The notes under the pieces are model-generated. The model searched no databases. It worked only from the letters and a program-made list of their open reading frames with translations, and was not told the DNA's origin. Below, one piece after another: positions 9,245 through 18,308 of a stretch of 35,206 nucleotides of DNA. Origin of the DNA: Tardiphaga sp. (lineage in GTDB: Bacteria > Pseudomonadota > Alphaproteobacteria > Rhizobiales > Xanthobacteraceae); assembly GCF_028290785.1 (NCBI RefSeq), contig NZ_JAQGJD010000112.1, forward strand, positions 1 through 35,206, written 5' to 3'. The position numbers and the translations under genes were made by a program. Position 1 is the first letter of the stretch, and each line of letters opens with the position of its first letter.

Positions 9245-10756
9245 ATGAAGTATTCCACTTCCCGCCGCGGCGGCTTTTTGCATCAAAAAGTATTATCATC
9301 TGATTCTATGAATTGGGACCGACTCAAAACCGCGGCATTGATATTTGTATCCTCGGGCTGGTGGCCGACCGTCTTGCTGTTGCTGGCAACGGCGACGGTC
9401 GGGCCGGCCCTGGGCAGCATCATGCGTCCGGTTTTCGTGCTCGGATGCGCCGCGGCCGGATGGTTCGCATGGCGCCGAAGCGCGGAGTCGCATGTTCAGT
9501 CGGCGGTGCTGCTGTTCGCTTTTGCGCCTTTCGTCCGTCGTCTCGTCGACCTGACCGCGGGTTTCGACCAGCTCAGCATCATGCTGATCGGTCCGCTGCT
9601 GTTTATCCTGACGCCGCTGCCGAGCCTATGGACCTTGCTATCGACGACGGATCGACCGCGCAATCCCTGGCTGGTGGCGCCGGTGATCGTGCTCGGCTGT
9701 ATCGTCTATGGCGCCGCGCTTTCGATGTTCCAGAACGACTGGTTCAACGCGGCCAATGGCGTGCTGAAATGGGCTGCACCGGTGCTCTATGCCATCGCCC
9801 TTCAGCAGCGCGTCGATTCCAGCGGCTCACTGGTCAACGCGCTGGCCCGGATGTTTCTCGTGGTGCTGCCGCTGACCGGAGCCTACGGCATCTGGCAATA
9901 TGTCGATCCGCCCGACTGGGATAGATTATGGATGAACTATGCCAGCATCACGTCGGCGGGCTCTCCGTTGCCGTACATGGTGCGGGTGTTCAGCACGATG
10001 AACGGCCCTGCCAGCTATGCGACGTTCACGGCGGCCGGACTGCTGCTCGTCGGCTTCCTGCGTCCGGGATGGCAATCGCTGGTGGCGATGATGCCGGCAG
10101 CGCTGGGCCTGCTGCTGTCGCTGTACCGCACCGGGTGGATCGCTCTGGCACTCGGCGTCCTGTTCTGCATGTTTTTCAGCTCGACGCGGAAGCGCGCCTT
10201 GTCCACGGCCCTCGGCATTGGTGGCGCGGCTTTCGCGGCGATCCTGTTCACACCCTTCGGCGACACCATCTCCACGCGCTTGGAGTCGCTTGGCGGCGGT
10301 GCGGAAGATGGCAGCGGTCGCGAGCGGCTCGAGGAGTTCGTCACGCTGTGGAACACGCCCGACAGCATGATGATGGGATCGGGCTTCACTGTCACTGACG
10401 TCGGCGTAGCCGGCGCAATGCCGATCGATGGCCAGATCGTCGCGAGTTGGATCACCCTGGGCATTCCGATCGGGTTGCTGTGTCTGACGGCCTACGTCTG
10501 CGCCGCTATCTGGGCTACTTCGGCCGCATGGCGGATGCCGACGCGAGAGGGTGTGGTGCTCGGCGCTCTGGCGTTCGGCGCGATCCTGATCCAGATGCCG
10601 TTGACGGGCGTGTCCTCCGGCGAAGTATCCGTACTGTTCTGGATGCTGGTCGCGATGGCCTGCCCGATCGACCGGACTACGCCGGGCGTCGAGGCCCCCG
10701 CGCTACCGCTGCAGCCAGCGCAGTACCGCGTGCGTGGAATAGATCCCACAACATGA
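9245..10756 (+). CDS. O-antigen ligase/polymerase-like membrane protein
   Basis: About 503 residues with around eleven hydrophobic segments, a hydrophilic region in the middle and a late RxxR-x-LW-type stretch (GRERLEEFVTLWNTPDSMMM followed by GSGF). This layout matches the WaaL/Wzy_C superfamily, which ligates or polymerises surface polysaccharide units at the inner membrane. The start is uncertain: ATG 9245 has AAAGGA about ten bases upstream, while ATG 9308 (MNWDRLKTAAL) begins closer to the first helix but has no ribosome site. An inverted repeat CTTTTT-GCATC-AAAAAG lies between them at 9274-9290. The gene is 117 bp after the GH31 stop on the same strand, so read-through is possible. No glycosyltransferase or wzx neighbour is present, making the substrate unknowable from here. 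Confidence 0.75.
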   Translation: MKYSTSRRGGFLHQKVLSSDSMNWDRLKTAALIFVSSGWWPTVLLLLATATVGPALGSIMRPVFVLGCAAAGWFAWRRSAESHVQSAVLLFAFAPFVRRLVDLTAGFDQLSIMLIGPLLFILTPLPSLWTLLSTTDRPRNPWLVAPVIVLGCIVYGAALSMFQNDWFNAANGVLKWAAPVLYAIALQQRVDSSGSLVNALARMFLVVLPLTGAYGIWQYVDPPDWDRLWMNYASITSAGSPLPYMVRVFSTMNGPASYATFTAAGLLLVGFLRPGWQSLVAMMPAALGLLLSLYRTGWIALALGVLFCMFFSSTRKRALSTALGIGGAAFAAILFTPFGDTISTRLESLGGGAEDGSGRERLEEFVTLWNTPDSMMMGSGFTVTDVGVAGAMPIDGQIVASWITLGIPIGLLCLTAYVCAAIWATSAAWRMPTREGVVLGALAFGAILIQMPLTGVSSGEVSVLFWMLVAMACPIDRTTPGVEAPALPLQPAQYRVRGIDPTT

Positions 10757-10938
10757 ACAGTAGGTGATGCAGCGTCAGCAGGTCGGGTCGGGTCGGATCG
10801 GCCACGACGGGCGGTGGGCGTTCAGAACAAAACCGAGAACCCTGCTATTAAAATCGCTGGATGATTTCTATTAATCCGGTGAATAGGAGTGATGGTTCTC
10901 CATGTATTGAAGGTGCGGATCGGAAAATTCGTTGGTGA
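10757..10938. other. Convergent intergenic gap, no gene seen
   Basis: This separates the ends of two convergent genes. It contains a short GGTCGGGTCGGGTCGG tandem at 10781-10796 and an AT-rich patch at about 10850-10880. I found no convincing hairpin with a T-run and no open reading frame with a ribosome site. Confidence 0.5.
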
Positions 10939-12189
10939 TCAGCTCGCAGTCCGCCAGCGTGCCCTGCGCAGCGCCGCGGCGACCGCATCGAGGAAATGAT
11001 CGATATCCGCCTCACTCGTATAGGCGTGGGGAGCAACGCGGTTCACGGCCGAAAGTCCACGAAATTCAAGGTCGGCCCGGGCATACTGGCGGTCGACGAC
11101 CGCAGCCGCAATATTGACCTCGGCCAGATGCCGATTCAGTTCCGCAGGTGCGAGCGACGGTGTTCCGAATGTGAGAAAGGCAGGCTCGCGATCGATCTCC
11201 TCAAACACGGTTACGTCAGGAATTGTCGACAGGCCGGCATGGAGCCGGGCCAGACGCATCCGGATGGTGTCGCGGATGTTATTGATGCCGCAGCGGAGGG
11301 CGTACTCGACCGCGACGCCGAGGCCTAATCGTCCTGCCACCGAGAATTCATAGGTCTCGAAGCGTCCCGCATCGGAGCGCGTGGAATAACCCTCCAGCGA
11401 GGTCCACTCCGAGCCAGCCTGACTCAATATTGGCGGATCGCCCAACTGCGCGAGGGCGCGGTCGGACAGTGCCATGATGGCCTCGCCGCGCGGGCCGCGT
11501 AGCCACTTGCGGCTCGGTGCGACGAGAACATCTGCGCCCATCGACGCCATCCCGAGCCGGATCTGCCCCACGGCCTGGGCTCCATCGACGAACAGCAGAC
11601 ATCCGTCCGGACGCGGCAACGCGGCGATCGCCTCGACCGGCTGCCGCACGCCCGACCCACTGGCGACCACCGGCAGACAGATCGCCACGGTTCGCTCGTC
11701 AATCAAGGCTGCGGCACGCGCGACATCGATGCGGCCTGAACCCTCATCGAACGGCATCACGTCGATGGCGATAGCGCCTGCCCGCTTCTGCTTCAGCAGG
11801 TTCAACACATTGCTGGCCCATTCCGAGCGGGCAACGAGAATCCGCGCACCGGGGCGAGCCGGCATTGCGAGCAGGGCCATCGCCCACAGGTGACCGGCGC
11901 TGCCGCCAAAGGCGATATGATGCGCGTGGCATTGCAGCAGGTCAGCAACGCTGGCGCGCACGCCAGCGAGACGCTCCGCTGCCTCTGCGGCCGCCCAATG
12001 CGGACCGACGCTCGCCTCCCTTGTCAGATGAGTGACGACCGTCTCAGTGACAAACCGCGGCGGCAGCCCGGCTCCTGCGGCATTCAGATGCACAAGGTTG
12101 GAGGCGCCGGGTGTTTCGGCGCAAAACGATGCGAGGTCGAAACCCGCCGACGGCGTGGCGATGCCCTTACTCACGTCTCTCTCCCTCAT
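10939..12189 (-). CDS. Class V aminotransferase-fold PLP enzyme (desulfurase/epimerase-like)
   Basis: A 416-residue fold-type I PLP enzyme of aminotransferase class V. The predicted PLP lysine is Lys228 in VAPSRKWLRGPRG, and Asp202 in LFVDGAQAVGQI would pair with the pyridine nitrogen; LNAAGAGLPP near residue 35 is the substrate-side loop typical of the SufS/isopenicillin-N-epimerase/EgtE-like group. No loop cysteine typical of group I cysteine desulfurases could be assigned, so a lyase, epimerase or aminotransferase on another amino-acid-like substrate is as likely as desulfuration. It is the last gene of the amino acid ABC operon, 32 bp after the ATPase stop, implying that it acts on the imported compound. 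The start at 12189 follows GGAAAA; a start at the nearby GTG (VSKGIATPS) is possible. Confidence 0.88.
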   Translation of the reverse strand: MRERDVSKGIATPSAGFDLASFCAETPGASNLVHLNAAGAGLPPRFVTETVVTHLTREASVGPHWAAAEAAERLAGVRASVADLLQCHAHHIAFGGSAGHLWAMALLAMPARPGARILVARSEWASNVLNLLKQKRAGAIAIDVMPFDEGSGRIDVARAAALIDERTVAICLPVVASGSGVRQPVEAIAALPRPDGCLLFVDGAQAVGQIRLGMASMGADVLVAPSRKWLRGPRGEAIMALSDRALAQLGDPPILSQAGSEWTSLEGYSTRSDAGRFETYEFSVAGRLGLGVAVEYALRCGINNIRDTIRMRLARLHAGLSTIPDVTVFEEIDREPAFLTFGTPSLAPAELNRHLAEVNIAAAVVDRQYARADLEFRGLSAVNRVAPHAYTSEADIDHFLDAVAAALRRARWRTAS

Positions 12190-12221
12190 ATGATTTTTCC
12201 GGCAGTCGCAGCGGTGTTTTA

Positions 12222-13025
12222 CTATTGTTGACGCAATATCTTGGACAGAAACGAACGCGCGCGTTCGGTGGAAGGTTGCGCAAAAAAGGCTTCGGCCGCG
12301 GCTTCTTCAAGAATGCAGCCGCCGTCCATGAACACAACGCGATTGGCCACGTGGCGTGCGAACCCCATCTCATGCGTGACGACCATCATGGTCATGCCAT
12401 CACGCGCAAGCCCGGTCATGACATCCAGCACTTCGCTGATGGTTTCGGGATCGAGCGCAGAGGTGGGTTCGTCGAACAGCATCGCAATCGGGTCCATCGC
12501 CAAAGCACGGGCGATGGCGGCGCGTTGCTGCTGGCCTCCGGAGAGCTGCCCCGGATGGCAATCGGCCTTGTCGGCCAACCCGACACGCCGCAGCAGCGAC
12601 ATTGCTTTGTCGAAGGCCGCGGATTTCGTGCGCCCCAGTACCTGGATCGGCGCCAGGGTGATATTCTGTAGCACCGTGAGATGCGGATAGAGTTCGAAGT
12701 GCTGGAACACCATCCCGATCTGGCTCCTTAGCTTTGTCAGGTCGGTCCGGCGCTCGCCCACCGAGGTTCCGGCCACTGTGATCGTCCCGGCCTGGAAGCC
12801 CTCGAGGCCGTTGACGCATTTGAGCAAGGTCGATTTGCCCGAGCCGGACGGACCGCACACGACGACGACCTCCCCTTTGAGAACCGTCATCGAGCATTGC
12901 TTGAGCACGTCAAGGTCGCCGAATTTTTTCGAGACATGATCGATCGCGATCACGACCGGTCGCAGCACGAGATCGAGCTCGTCCCGCACGAAGTTGCGGG
13001 AATCCAGGCGTAGAGGAATGGTCAT
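12222..13025 (-). CDS. Polar amino acid ABC transporter ATP-binding protein (GlnQ/GltL-like)
   Basis: A 267-residue ATPase of the polar amino acid transporter class. Motifs: Walker [10 protein letters not shown] (residues 58-66), a Q-loop in [13 protein letters not shown], signature LSGGQQQR, Walker [15 protein letters not shown], and the switch His in [16 protein letters not shown], all diagnostic of GlnQ/GltL. A roughly 25-residue N-terminal extension precedes the usual start of the domain. The start ATG at 13025 overlaps the upstream permease stop as ATGA, so expression is coupled. It energises the two permeases encoded immediately upstream. Confidence 0.95.
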   Translation of the reverse strand: MTIPLRLDSRNFVRDELDLVLRPVVIAIDHVSKKFGDLDVLKQCSMTVLKGEVVVVCGPSGSGKSTLLKCVNGLEGFQAGTITVAGTSVGERRTDLTKLRSQIGMVFQHFELYPHLTVLQNITLAPIQVLGRTKSAAFDKAMSLLRRVGLADKADCHPGQLSGGQQQRAAIARALAMDPIAMLFDEPTSALDPETISEVLDVMTGLARDGMTMMVVTHEMGFARHVANRVVFMDGGCILEEAAAEAFFAQPSTERARSFLSKILRQQ

Positions 13026-13681
13026 TGGCTCACCATGGACTTCTTGAGCAGCTGGACCGACTGGGCGCCCGTGCTGCAGAGTACGAAGTACACCAGCGCT
13101 GCGAACAAATAGAACGCAACGAGATGACCTTCGCGGTTTGCGGTCACCGAAACCGCCGTCATGAAATCGCGCAAGCCCACGACGTAAACCAGCGACGTGT
13201 CCTGGAACAGCGCAATGCTCTGCGACAGCAGGATGGGCGTCATGTTGCGGAAAGCCTGCGGGAGCACGACAAAGCGATAGGCCTGGAGCGGGCTCAGGCC
13301 GGATGCGGTCGCTGCCGCCAGCTGTTGTTTGGAAATACTCTGAATGCCGGCCCGGATGATTTCCGAATAATACGCCGCCTCGAAGATGGTGAAGGCGACC
13401 AGCGCCGAGGTGAAGGCGCCGATCGGCCGGCCGGTCGCCAGCGGCATCAGCAGATAGAACCAGAGAATGACCATGATGAGCGGAATGGAGCGAAGCCCGT
13501 TGACGTAGGTCGCAGCGAGCGCGGCGAGTGGCTTCGGTCCTGCGATCCGTATCACCGCCAGAATGGCGCCGAGGCTGATGCCGCCGGCCATCGCCAGCAC
13601 CAGAAGCTCCAAACTGGTACACAGGCCATCCCAGAGAAACGGCGCAACGGCTGCAATGAGGTCAGCGTCGATACCCCCCAT
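13022..13681 (-). CDS. Polar amino acid ABC transporter permease (GltK/GlnP-like)
   Basis: A 219-residue permease of the His/Glu/Gln/Arg/opine family, about five membrane helices. The conserved cytoplasmic loop is present as [21 protein letters not shown] followed by [28 protein letters not shown] matches the usual RGTPLLVQLFL-type helix, here with Ser-Ile in place of the common Gly-Thr. It starts 3 bp after the stop of the first permease and overlaps the ATPase start by 4 bp. Together with its partner it forms the membrane channel of the importer. Confidence 0.95.
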   Translation of the reverse strand: MGGIDADLIAAVAPFLWDGLCTSLELLVLAMAGGISLGAILAVIRIAGPKPLAALAATYVNGLRSIPLIMVILWFYLLMPLATGRPIGAFTSALVAFTIFEAAYYSEIIRAGIQSISKQQLAAATASGLSPLQAYRFVVLPQAFRNMTPILLSQSIALFQDTSLVYVVGLRDFMTAVSVTANREGHLVAFYLFAALVYFVLCSTGAQSVQLLKKSMVSQ

Positions 13682-13684
13682 CGC

Positions 13685-14401
13685 TCAGACCCGCGCCATC
13701 ACGCCGGGGATCGCGACCACGCGTTCGAGCGCGCGCATTGCGGCGATTGCCGCCAGCGTCAAGACGACATAGATCAGGGTCGCGGCTGTAAAAGCCTCGA
13801 TGCCGTGAAACGTCTCGCCCTCGATCTGGCGGCTCTGGCCGGTCAGCTCGAGCAGCCCGATCGTGAGCGCTAGCGAGGAATTCTTGATGACGTTGAGAAA
13901 CTCCGACGTCAGCGGCGGCAGCACGTAGCGGGCAGCGACTGGCAGCACCACATAGCGATAGCTTTGCAGCAGCGTCAGGCCGCTCGCCGCGGCAGCCATC
14001 GATTGCCCGCGACCGACCGCCTCTATCCCGGCGCGGATCTGCTCGGCGATCCGTGCCGCCGTGAACAGACCAAGCCCGATGACGCTGGTCCAGTATTCCG
14101 GCAGCGGAAGGTCGCGCTTGATCCAATGGGCCGCTGAAGCGGGCAGCAATTCCGGCACGACGAAGTACCAGAGAAACAGCTGAAGCAGCAGGGGAATGCT
14201 GCGAAAAATCGTGACATAGAGGGCTCCGAACCTACGCGCCGCCCGGTTCGGTAATGTTCTCAGGATGCCGATGCCGACGCCGACAATGAAGGCGAGCACC
14301 CATGCGGCACCGGCGACGAGCAGCGTCCAGGCCAGCCCTGACATCAGCCAGCCCAGATAGGGAGCGGAGATCGGCACGCTCCAGTCCCAGTGATAGATCA
14401 T
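13685..14401 (-). CDS. Polar amino acid ABC transporter permease (GltJ-like)
   Basis: A 238-residue first permease of the amino acid importer. I place the start at 14401 (MIYHWDWSVP), which overlaps the binding-protein stop in an ATGA and gives the hallmark Y-x-W-x-W N-terminus of GltJ-type proteins; the longer reading frame upstream has no such support. Seen: FRSIPLLLQLFLWYF, an ALTIGLLELTGQ stretch near the C-terminal third, and the EAA-like loop RAGIEAVGRGQSMAAAASG with YRYVVLPVAARYVLPP. The two permeases share family but are different enough to be a heterodimer. Confidence 0.95.
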   Translation of the reverse strand: MIYHWDWSVPISAPYLGWLMSGLAWTLLVAGAAWVLAFIVGVGIGILRTLPNRAARRFGALYVTIFRSIPLLLQLFLWYFVVPELLPASAAHWIKRDLPLPEYWTSVIGLGLFTAARIAEQIRAGIEAVGRGQSMAAAASGLTLLQSYRYVVLPVAARYVLPPLTSEFLNVIKNSSLALTIGLLELTGQSRQIEGETFHGIEAFTAATLIYVVLTLAAIAAMRALERVVAIPGVMARV

Positions 14402-15285
14402 CGCGGGATTGCCTGGATCACGAAGGCGGTCTTGAGTTCGGGCTCGATCGCAATGCCGAGCGGCCCGAACCATTTCTCATAGAGTTTTTCTGCTTCGGAC
14501 GAGCGGAAGGTCTCCGCGTAAGCGCGTTTCACCAGCAGAGAGAACTCCAGGTCGCCCCGCTGCATCATTGCCGAATAGGGATCGTAGGTGAGCAGTCGAC
14601 CGATAACCTTCAGCGAGCCTTTGGGCTGCGCCTTGGTCGCCGCGAACACCTTGATCTGGCCGCCGTCGGCCGCGAAGCCGTCGACCCGGTCACTTGCGAC
14701 CAGCAGGGCGCCCTCGCCCAGATCCTTCGCATAGACCAGCTCGATGCCGAGTTTTTCGCTTTCGTTGAGGGCGCGCAGCGATTGCTCGTTGCTCGATCCC
14801 TGCAACACCGCCACCCGCTTGCCCTTCAGGTCCTCGACTTCCTTCGCGCTGTTCGCCGCACTCACCAGCACCTGCGTGCCGGTGATGTAGAAGATCGGCG
14901 AAAACTCCACCTGCTCCTGCCGGGCCAGCGTGTTGGTGGTCGTTCCGCATTCGATGTCGATGGTGCCGTTCGCGACCAGCGCAATTCGGTTCGTGGTGTT
15001 GATGGGCACGTATTTGATCTCAAGATCAGGCTTCTCGAGCCGCGCTTTCACGGCATCGACCACCTTCATGCACAGGTCGATCGAGTAACCCTCGACGCGC
15101 TGTTCGCGGCTGATGAACGAATAGGGAGCCGAGGCTTCCCGATGTCCGATCGTGATCGCATTGCGCTCGGCGATGCGCTTCAGGATCGGGCTTTCGCCAG
15201 CTCCCAGCGCCATTGCCGGCACCGCCAGCGTCGCGGCGAACAACAGGCCGAGGCCTGCACGACAGAAAAAGCTGCTGCCTGACAT
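14398..15285 (-). CDS. Amino acid ABC transporter substrate-binding protein (GltI-like)
   Basis: A 295-residue periplasmic receptor of SBP family 3 (PF00497 type). The start at 15285 follows GAGGAG. A Sec signal peptide spans about residues 1-29 (GLGLLFAATLAVPAMALG). The mature protein has the glutamate/aspartate-receptor signatures APYSFISREQRVEGYSIDLC, IECGTTTNTLARQEQVEFS and VAVLQGSSNEQSLRAL. Ligand is probably an acidic or polar amino acid or a derivative; the PLP enzyme at the end of the operon suggests that the natural ligand is a metabolised amino-acid-like compound rather than just glutamate. It is the first gene of a five-gene minus-strand operon, divergent from a LysR gene. Confidence 0.93.
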   Translation of the reverse strand: MSGSSFFCRAGLGLLFAATLAVPAMALGAGESPILKRIAERNAITIGHREASAPYSFISREQRVEGYSIDLCMKVVDAVKARLEKPDLEIKYVPINTTNRIALVANGTIDIECGTTTNTLARQEQVEFSPIFYITGTQVLVSAANSAKEVEDLKGKRVAVLQGSSNEQSLRALNESEKLGIELVYAKDLGEGALLVASDRVDGFAADGGQIKVFAATKAQPKGSLKVIGRLLTYDPYSAMMQRGDLEFSLLVKRAYAETFRSSEAEKLYEKWFGPLGIAIEPELKTAFVIQAIPR

Positions 15286-15548
15286 AACGTCTCCTCGGAA
15301 AAAGGAGGTCGAGCGTCATCGCTCGCCACTCCGGAAAGCTGGCGTCTCGTCGCGATTGTCGGATGAAGTCGTGTAACGGGTCGATGTGCTGGCGATATCA
15401 AATCGGAGAACCAGCGGCAGGCTAGCCCCGGCCTCAAGTCCGCGCCAATGCCAATCGCTTGGGCTACAATGCTAAATTCGCATGATGCGCCGCCGGAACA
15501 ACGTGTCATCATGAGGTGCGCCGGTAGCCGGCCGGCTTGGAGAGTGTA
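15286..15548. promoter_or_regulatory. Divergent promoter region between lysR-type gene and amino acid ABC operon
   Basis: This 263-bp gap must carry both promoters. Visible elements are CGCATGATGCG at 15479-15489 (odd palindrome with 5-bp arms), TACAAT at 15465-15470 on the plus strand as a possible -10 for the LysR gene but without a good -35, and a short hairpin CGAGCG-TCAT-CGCTCG at 15310-15325 inside the 5' leader of the binding-protein gene. LysR proteins bind T-N11-A dyads in such gaps; the exact site is not certain. Confidence 0.4.
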
Positions 15549-16556
15549 ATGCTCGATATCCGTTGGCTTGAAGATCTCATTGTCGTCGCCGAGACACGCA
15601 ACATCACGCGAGCGGCTGAATTGCGCAATGTCACGCAGTCCGGTTTGAGCCGCCGGATTCAGTCCCTCGAACATTGGGTCGGCGCCCCCCTGATCGATCG
15701 GCGCAGGACTCCACTTGGACTCACGGACGCCGGACAGAAGCTGCTTGACGTGGCGAACGAGGCCCTCGGCCGGCTCAACGGCGTCCGGCGCACGATCCGT
15801 GAGGACCAGAACGAACTTTTGCGGAGCATCCGCTTCGCAGCCCCACACGTCCTGTCGGTGACCTTCTTCCCGCGCTGGATCTCGGCGATTCAGGCCCGGC
15901 TGGGCTCAAGCCGGCTGTCGATCACCTCCGACAACCTGCCGGGCTGCGCCAGCCTGTTCGAAGACGGCGCCGTCGATTTCGTGGTCTGCCTAGTGGATTC
16001 CGACGGGGCTATCCTCAGAGGCGCAGGTCGGCAACTCGCGATCGAGGGCTGCGCCTCGATCTCGATCGGCAAGGAAAGGCTGATTCCACTATCTGCCCCG
16101 GCCGCCGACGGATCGCCGCTGCACCGACTCGACCTCGGGCCGCGCCTGTCCACCTCCTACCTCGCTTACAGCCGCGAGTGTTCGCTGGGATGGGCGGTCG
16201 AAGGGCTGATCGTTCGCAGGTCCGACCTGGCGCAGCTGCAAAGTCCCTATGAAAACTCGCTGGCCGACGGTCTCAGGACCATGGCGCTCGCTGGGCTGGG
16301 TGTCGCATGGCTTCCGCTCACCACAACTCACAACGATATCATCCGCGGCAAGCTGGTCCGCACCGGCGATCCCCTGCTCGCGATCGATCTCGACATTCGT
16401 CTTTACCGTCCCGCGCGCAAGCTGCCGACGAAGGCCGAGGAGCTATGGAAGCGGCTGACCACGGACGGAATCGGAGCGGTGTTCGCAACAGGTCCCCTGC
16501 CCGGCGAATCCGCGACCGCACTCCACATCGAGGATGCGCTGTCTCTGCAAAAATAA
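15549..16556 (+). CDS. LysR-family transcriptional regulator
   Basis: A 335-residue LysR regulator. The start at 15549 (MLDIRWLEDLIVV) has GGAG upstream; a start 12 bp further up is possible but unneeded. The N-terminal winged helix-turn-helix spans about residues 1-60 (TRAAELRNVTQSGLSRRIQSLE), followed by the linker and a two-lobed effector domain. The position divergent from the amino acid ABC/PLP enzyme operon is the classic arrangement for a LysR activator of that operon, with the transported compound or a product as coinducer. The M20 gene downstream is on the same strand 244 bp away and probably has its own promoter. Confidence 0.95.
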   Translation: MLDIRWLEDLIVVAETRNITRAAELRNVTQSGLSRRIQSLEHWVGAPLIDRRRTPLGLTDAGQKLLDVANEALGRLNGVRRTIREDQNELLRSIRFAAPHVLSVTFFPRWISAIQARLGSSRLSITSDNLPGCASLFEDGAVDFVVCLVDSDGAILRGAGRQLAIEGCASISIGKERLIPLSAPAADGSPLHRLDLGPRLSTSYLAYSRECSLGWAVEGLIVRRSDLAQLQSPYENSLADGLRTMALAGLGVAWLPLTTTHNDIIRGKLVRTGDPLLAIDLDIRLYRPARKLPTKAEELWKRLTTDGIGAVFATGPLPGESATALHIEDALSLQK

Positions 16557-16800
16557 CGCCACACGCATTACCGCCGACGGCATTACCTTCTTGCGCGCTC
16601 ATACCCGACAGGTACGCACGATCCGGAGCAGAACCGATCTGCGGCACGGCCAGCAAGCGCACAGCGATCACATCTTTGCGCTTGACGCGGCGGCGCATAG
16701 CAGTTCGCTGCGAGCGCGGCGGGGTGAGGGAACCGACGCTAGCCGTGAGCCGGCGAAGCTGTTAGCAGTTTTGCATTCATATCGGATCAGGGACTGCACG

Positions 16801-18219
16801 ATGGGCAACCGTACTGACATTTGGCGTAACGTTGACGCTATCAAGACTCGTTTCATCGACCTGAGCGATCGGATCTGGGCGATGCCCGAAGTATGTTACA
16901 CCGAGGCGCGCTCCTCCGCCGAACACCTCGCCGAACTGCACCATCAGGGTTTTCGCATCACGGAGAAACTTGCGGGCATTCCCACGGCGTTGATGGGCGA
17001 ATGGGGCGAAGGCGGCCCGGTGATCGCCTTTCTCGGCGAATACGACGCGCTGCCCGGGCTGAGCCAGGAAGCCGGCGTCGCGGAGTCCCGCCCGGTCGAG
17101 GCCGGCGGACACGGCCATGGCTGCGGCCACAATTTGCTTGGCTCGGCCGCGTTGCTCGCCGCCACCGCCGTGAAGGACTGGCTGGCCCCGAACAACGTGC
17201 CGGGGCGCGTCCGCTTTTACGGCTGCCCTGCCGAGGAAGGCGGCGCCGCGAAGACTTTCATGGTGCGCTCCGGCGATTTCGATGATGTCGATATCGCCAT
17301 CACCTGGCACCCCTCCAGCTTCTGGGAAGTGGTGCTGACGCCGTCGCTGGCCAACACCCGCGCCGATTTCACCTTCACCGGCCGCGCGTCGCACGCGGCC
17401 GCGTCGCCGCATCTGGGCCGCAGCGCGCTGGATGCCGTCGAGCTGATGAGCGTCGGCGTCAATTACATGCGCGAGCACATGCCGAGCGACGCGCGCATCC
17501 ATTATGCCGTGCTCGACACCGGCGGCATCGCCCCGAACGTGGTGCAGGCCCATGCCCGCGTGCGCTATTCGATTCGCGCCCGCGACCTGCCGGGTATGAC
17601 CGAACTGGTGCAGCGCGTGCACAAGGTTGCGCAGGGCGCGGCGCTGATGACCGAAACCCAGGTCGAGATGAAGGTCGTTTCCGCCGTTTCCAACATCATG
17701 CCCAATCCGCCGCTCGAACAGGCGCTTTACAAGATCATGGAGGAGCTGGGCGCACCGCATTTCGACGACGCCGACAAGGCGTTTGCGGCCGAAATTCAGG
17801 CCACCCTGACCGACAAGGACATCGAGTCCGTCTATTACTCCATCGGCATGGATCCCACCGACCGCCCGCTCGCGGATTTCCTTGTGCCACTCAATGCCAC
17901 GCGCAATCCGCTGGTCGGCTCGACCGATGTGGGCGACGTGAGCTGGGTGGTGCCCACCGTTCAGGTCCATGCCCCGTCGATCGCCATCGGCACGCCGCTG
18001 CACACCTGGCAGGTGGTGGCGCAGGGCAAGAGCCCGCACGCCCACAAGGCCATGGTGCAGGCTGCCAAGGCCATGGCGGGACTCGGCGTCAATGCGCTCC
18101 TGGAGCCGGATCTGATCGCCGCCGCCAAGGCCGACCTCAAGAAACGCACCGCTCGCACGCCGTATGCCAGCCCGCTGCCCGCTGATGTTACGCCGCCGCT
18201 GCGCATGTCTCTGACATGA
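16801..18219 (+). CDS. M20 family metallo-amidohydrolase (AbgB/IAA-amino acid hydrolase-like)
   Basis: A 472-residue M20D-type amidohydrolase, close in length and pattern to AbgB, the p-aminobenzoyl-glutamate hydrolase subunit. The start at 16801 (MGNRTDIWRNVD) has AGGGA upstream. Metal ligands are visible as GHGHGCGHN (Cys108, His110), GCPAEEGG (Glu145-Glu146), His170 in ITWHPSS, and a late SPHAHKAM motif. The dimerisation domain includes FTGRASHAAASPHLGRSALDA. It cleaves an amide bond, releasing an amino acid from an acyl, aryl or peptidyl partner in the cytoplasm. It precedes a complete oligopeptide-type ABC transporter on the same strand, whose substrate it may process. AbgB normally pairs with AbgA; no AbgA is present, so the true substrate may differ. 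Confidence 0.92.
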   Translation: MGNRTDIWRNVDAIKTRFIDLSDRIWAMPEVCYTEARSSAEHLAELHHQGFRITEKLAGIPTALMGEWGEGGPVIAFLGEYDALPGLSQEAGVAESRPVEAGGHGHGCGHNLLGSAALLAATAVKDWLAPNNVPGRVRFYGCPAEEGGAAKTFMVRSGDFDDVDIAITWHPSSFWEVVLTPSLANTRADFTFTGRASHAAASPHLGRSALDAVELMSVGVNYMREHMPSDARIHYAVLDTGGIAPNVVQAHARVRYSIRARDLPGMTELVQRVHKVAQGAALMTETQVEMKVVSAVSNIMPNPPLEQALYKIMEELGAPHFDDADKAFAAEIQATLTDKDIESVYYSIGMDPTDRPLADFLVPLNATRNPLVGSTDVGDVSWVVPTVQVHAPSIAIGTPLHTWQVVAQGKSPHAHKAMVQAAKAMAGLGVNALLEPDLIAAAKADLKKRTARTPYASPLPADVTPPLRMSLT

Positions 18220-18271
18220 TCTGAACCAAGTCAGCGACCAAATTTTTGGCAAGCTGAAATACTCGTAACTG

Positions 18272-18308
18272 CGCTTTGGCACACCGATACCGTCGGTCTG
18301 CCAAAGCG
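18272..18308. repeat. Strong intergenic hairpin between M20 gene and peptide ABC operon
   Basis: Inverted repeat with arms of 16 nt (18272-18287 and 18293-18308) around a TACCG loop. Every position pairs except one C-C mismatch. The core is CTTTGGCA with TGCCAAAG, inside which ACCGA pairs with TCGGT. No T-run follows, so it is not a standard intrinsic terminator. It may be an attenuator, an mRNA processing or stabilising element that uncouples M20 from transporter expression, or an operator. A possible -35 (TTGACT, 18377-18382) for the transporter lies downstream, without a clear -10. Confidence 0.7.

Noticed and set aside
9261-9279. CCGCCGCGGCGG followed by CTTTTT as an intrinsic terminator of the GH31 operon
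   Set aside because: The palindrome leaves only a 4-bp stem once a loop is allowed, and it may lie within coding sequence; kept only as a note on start choice.
10781-10801. GGTCG tandem repeats as a G-quadruplex or satellite
   Set aside because: Only three to four short units, G-tracts of two to three, and interrupted by C; too weak to call.
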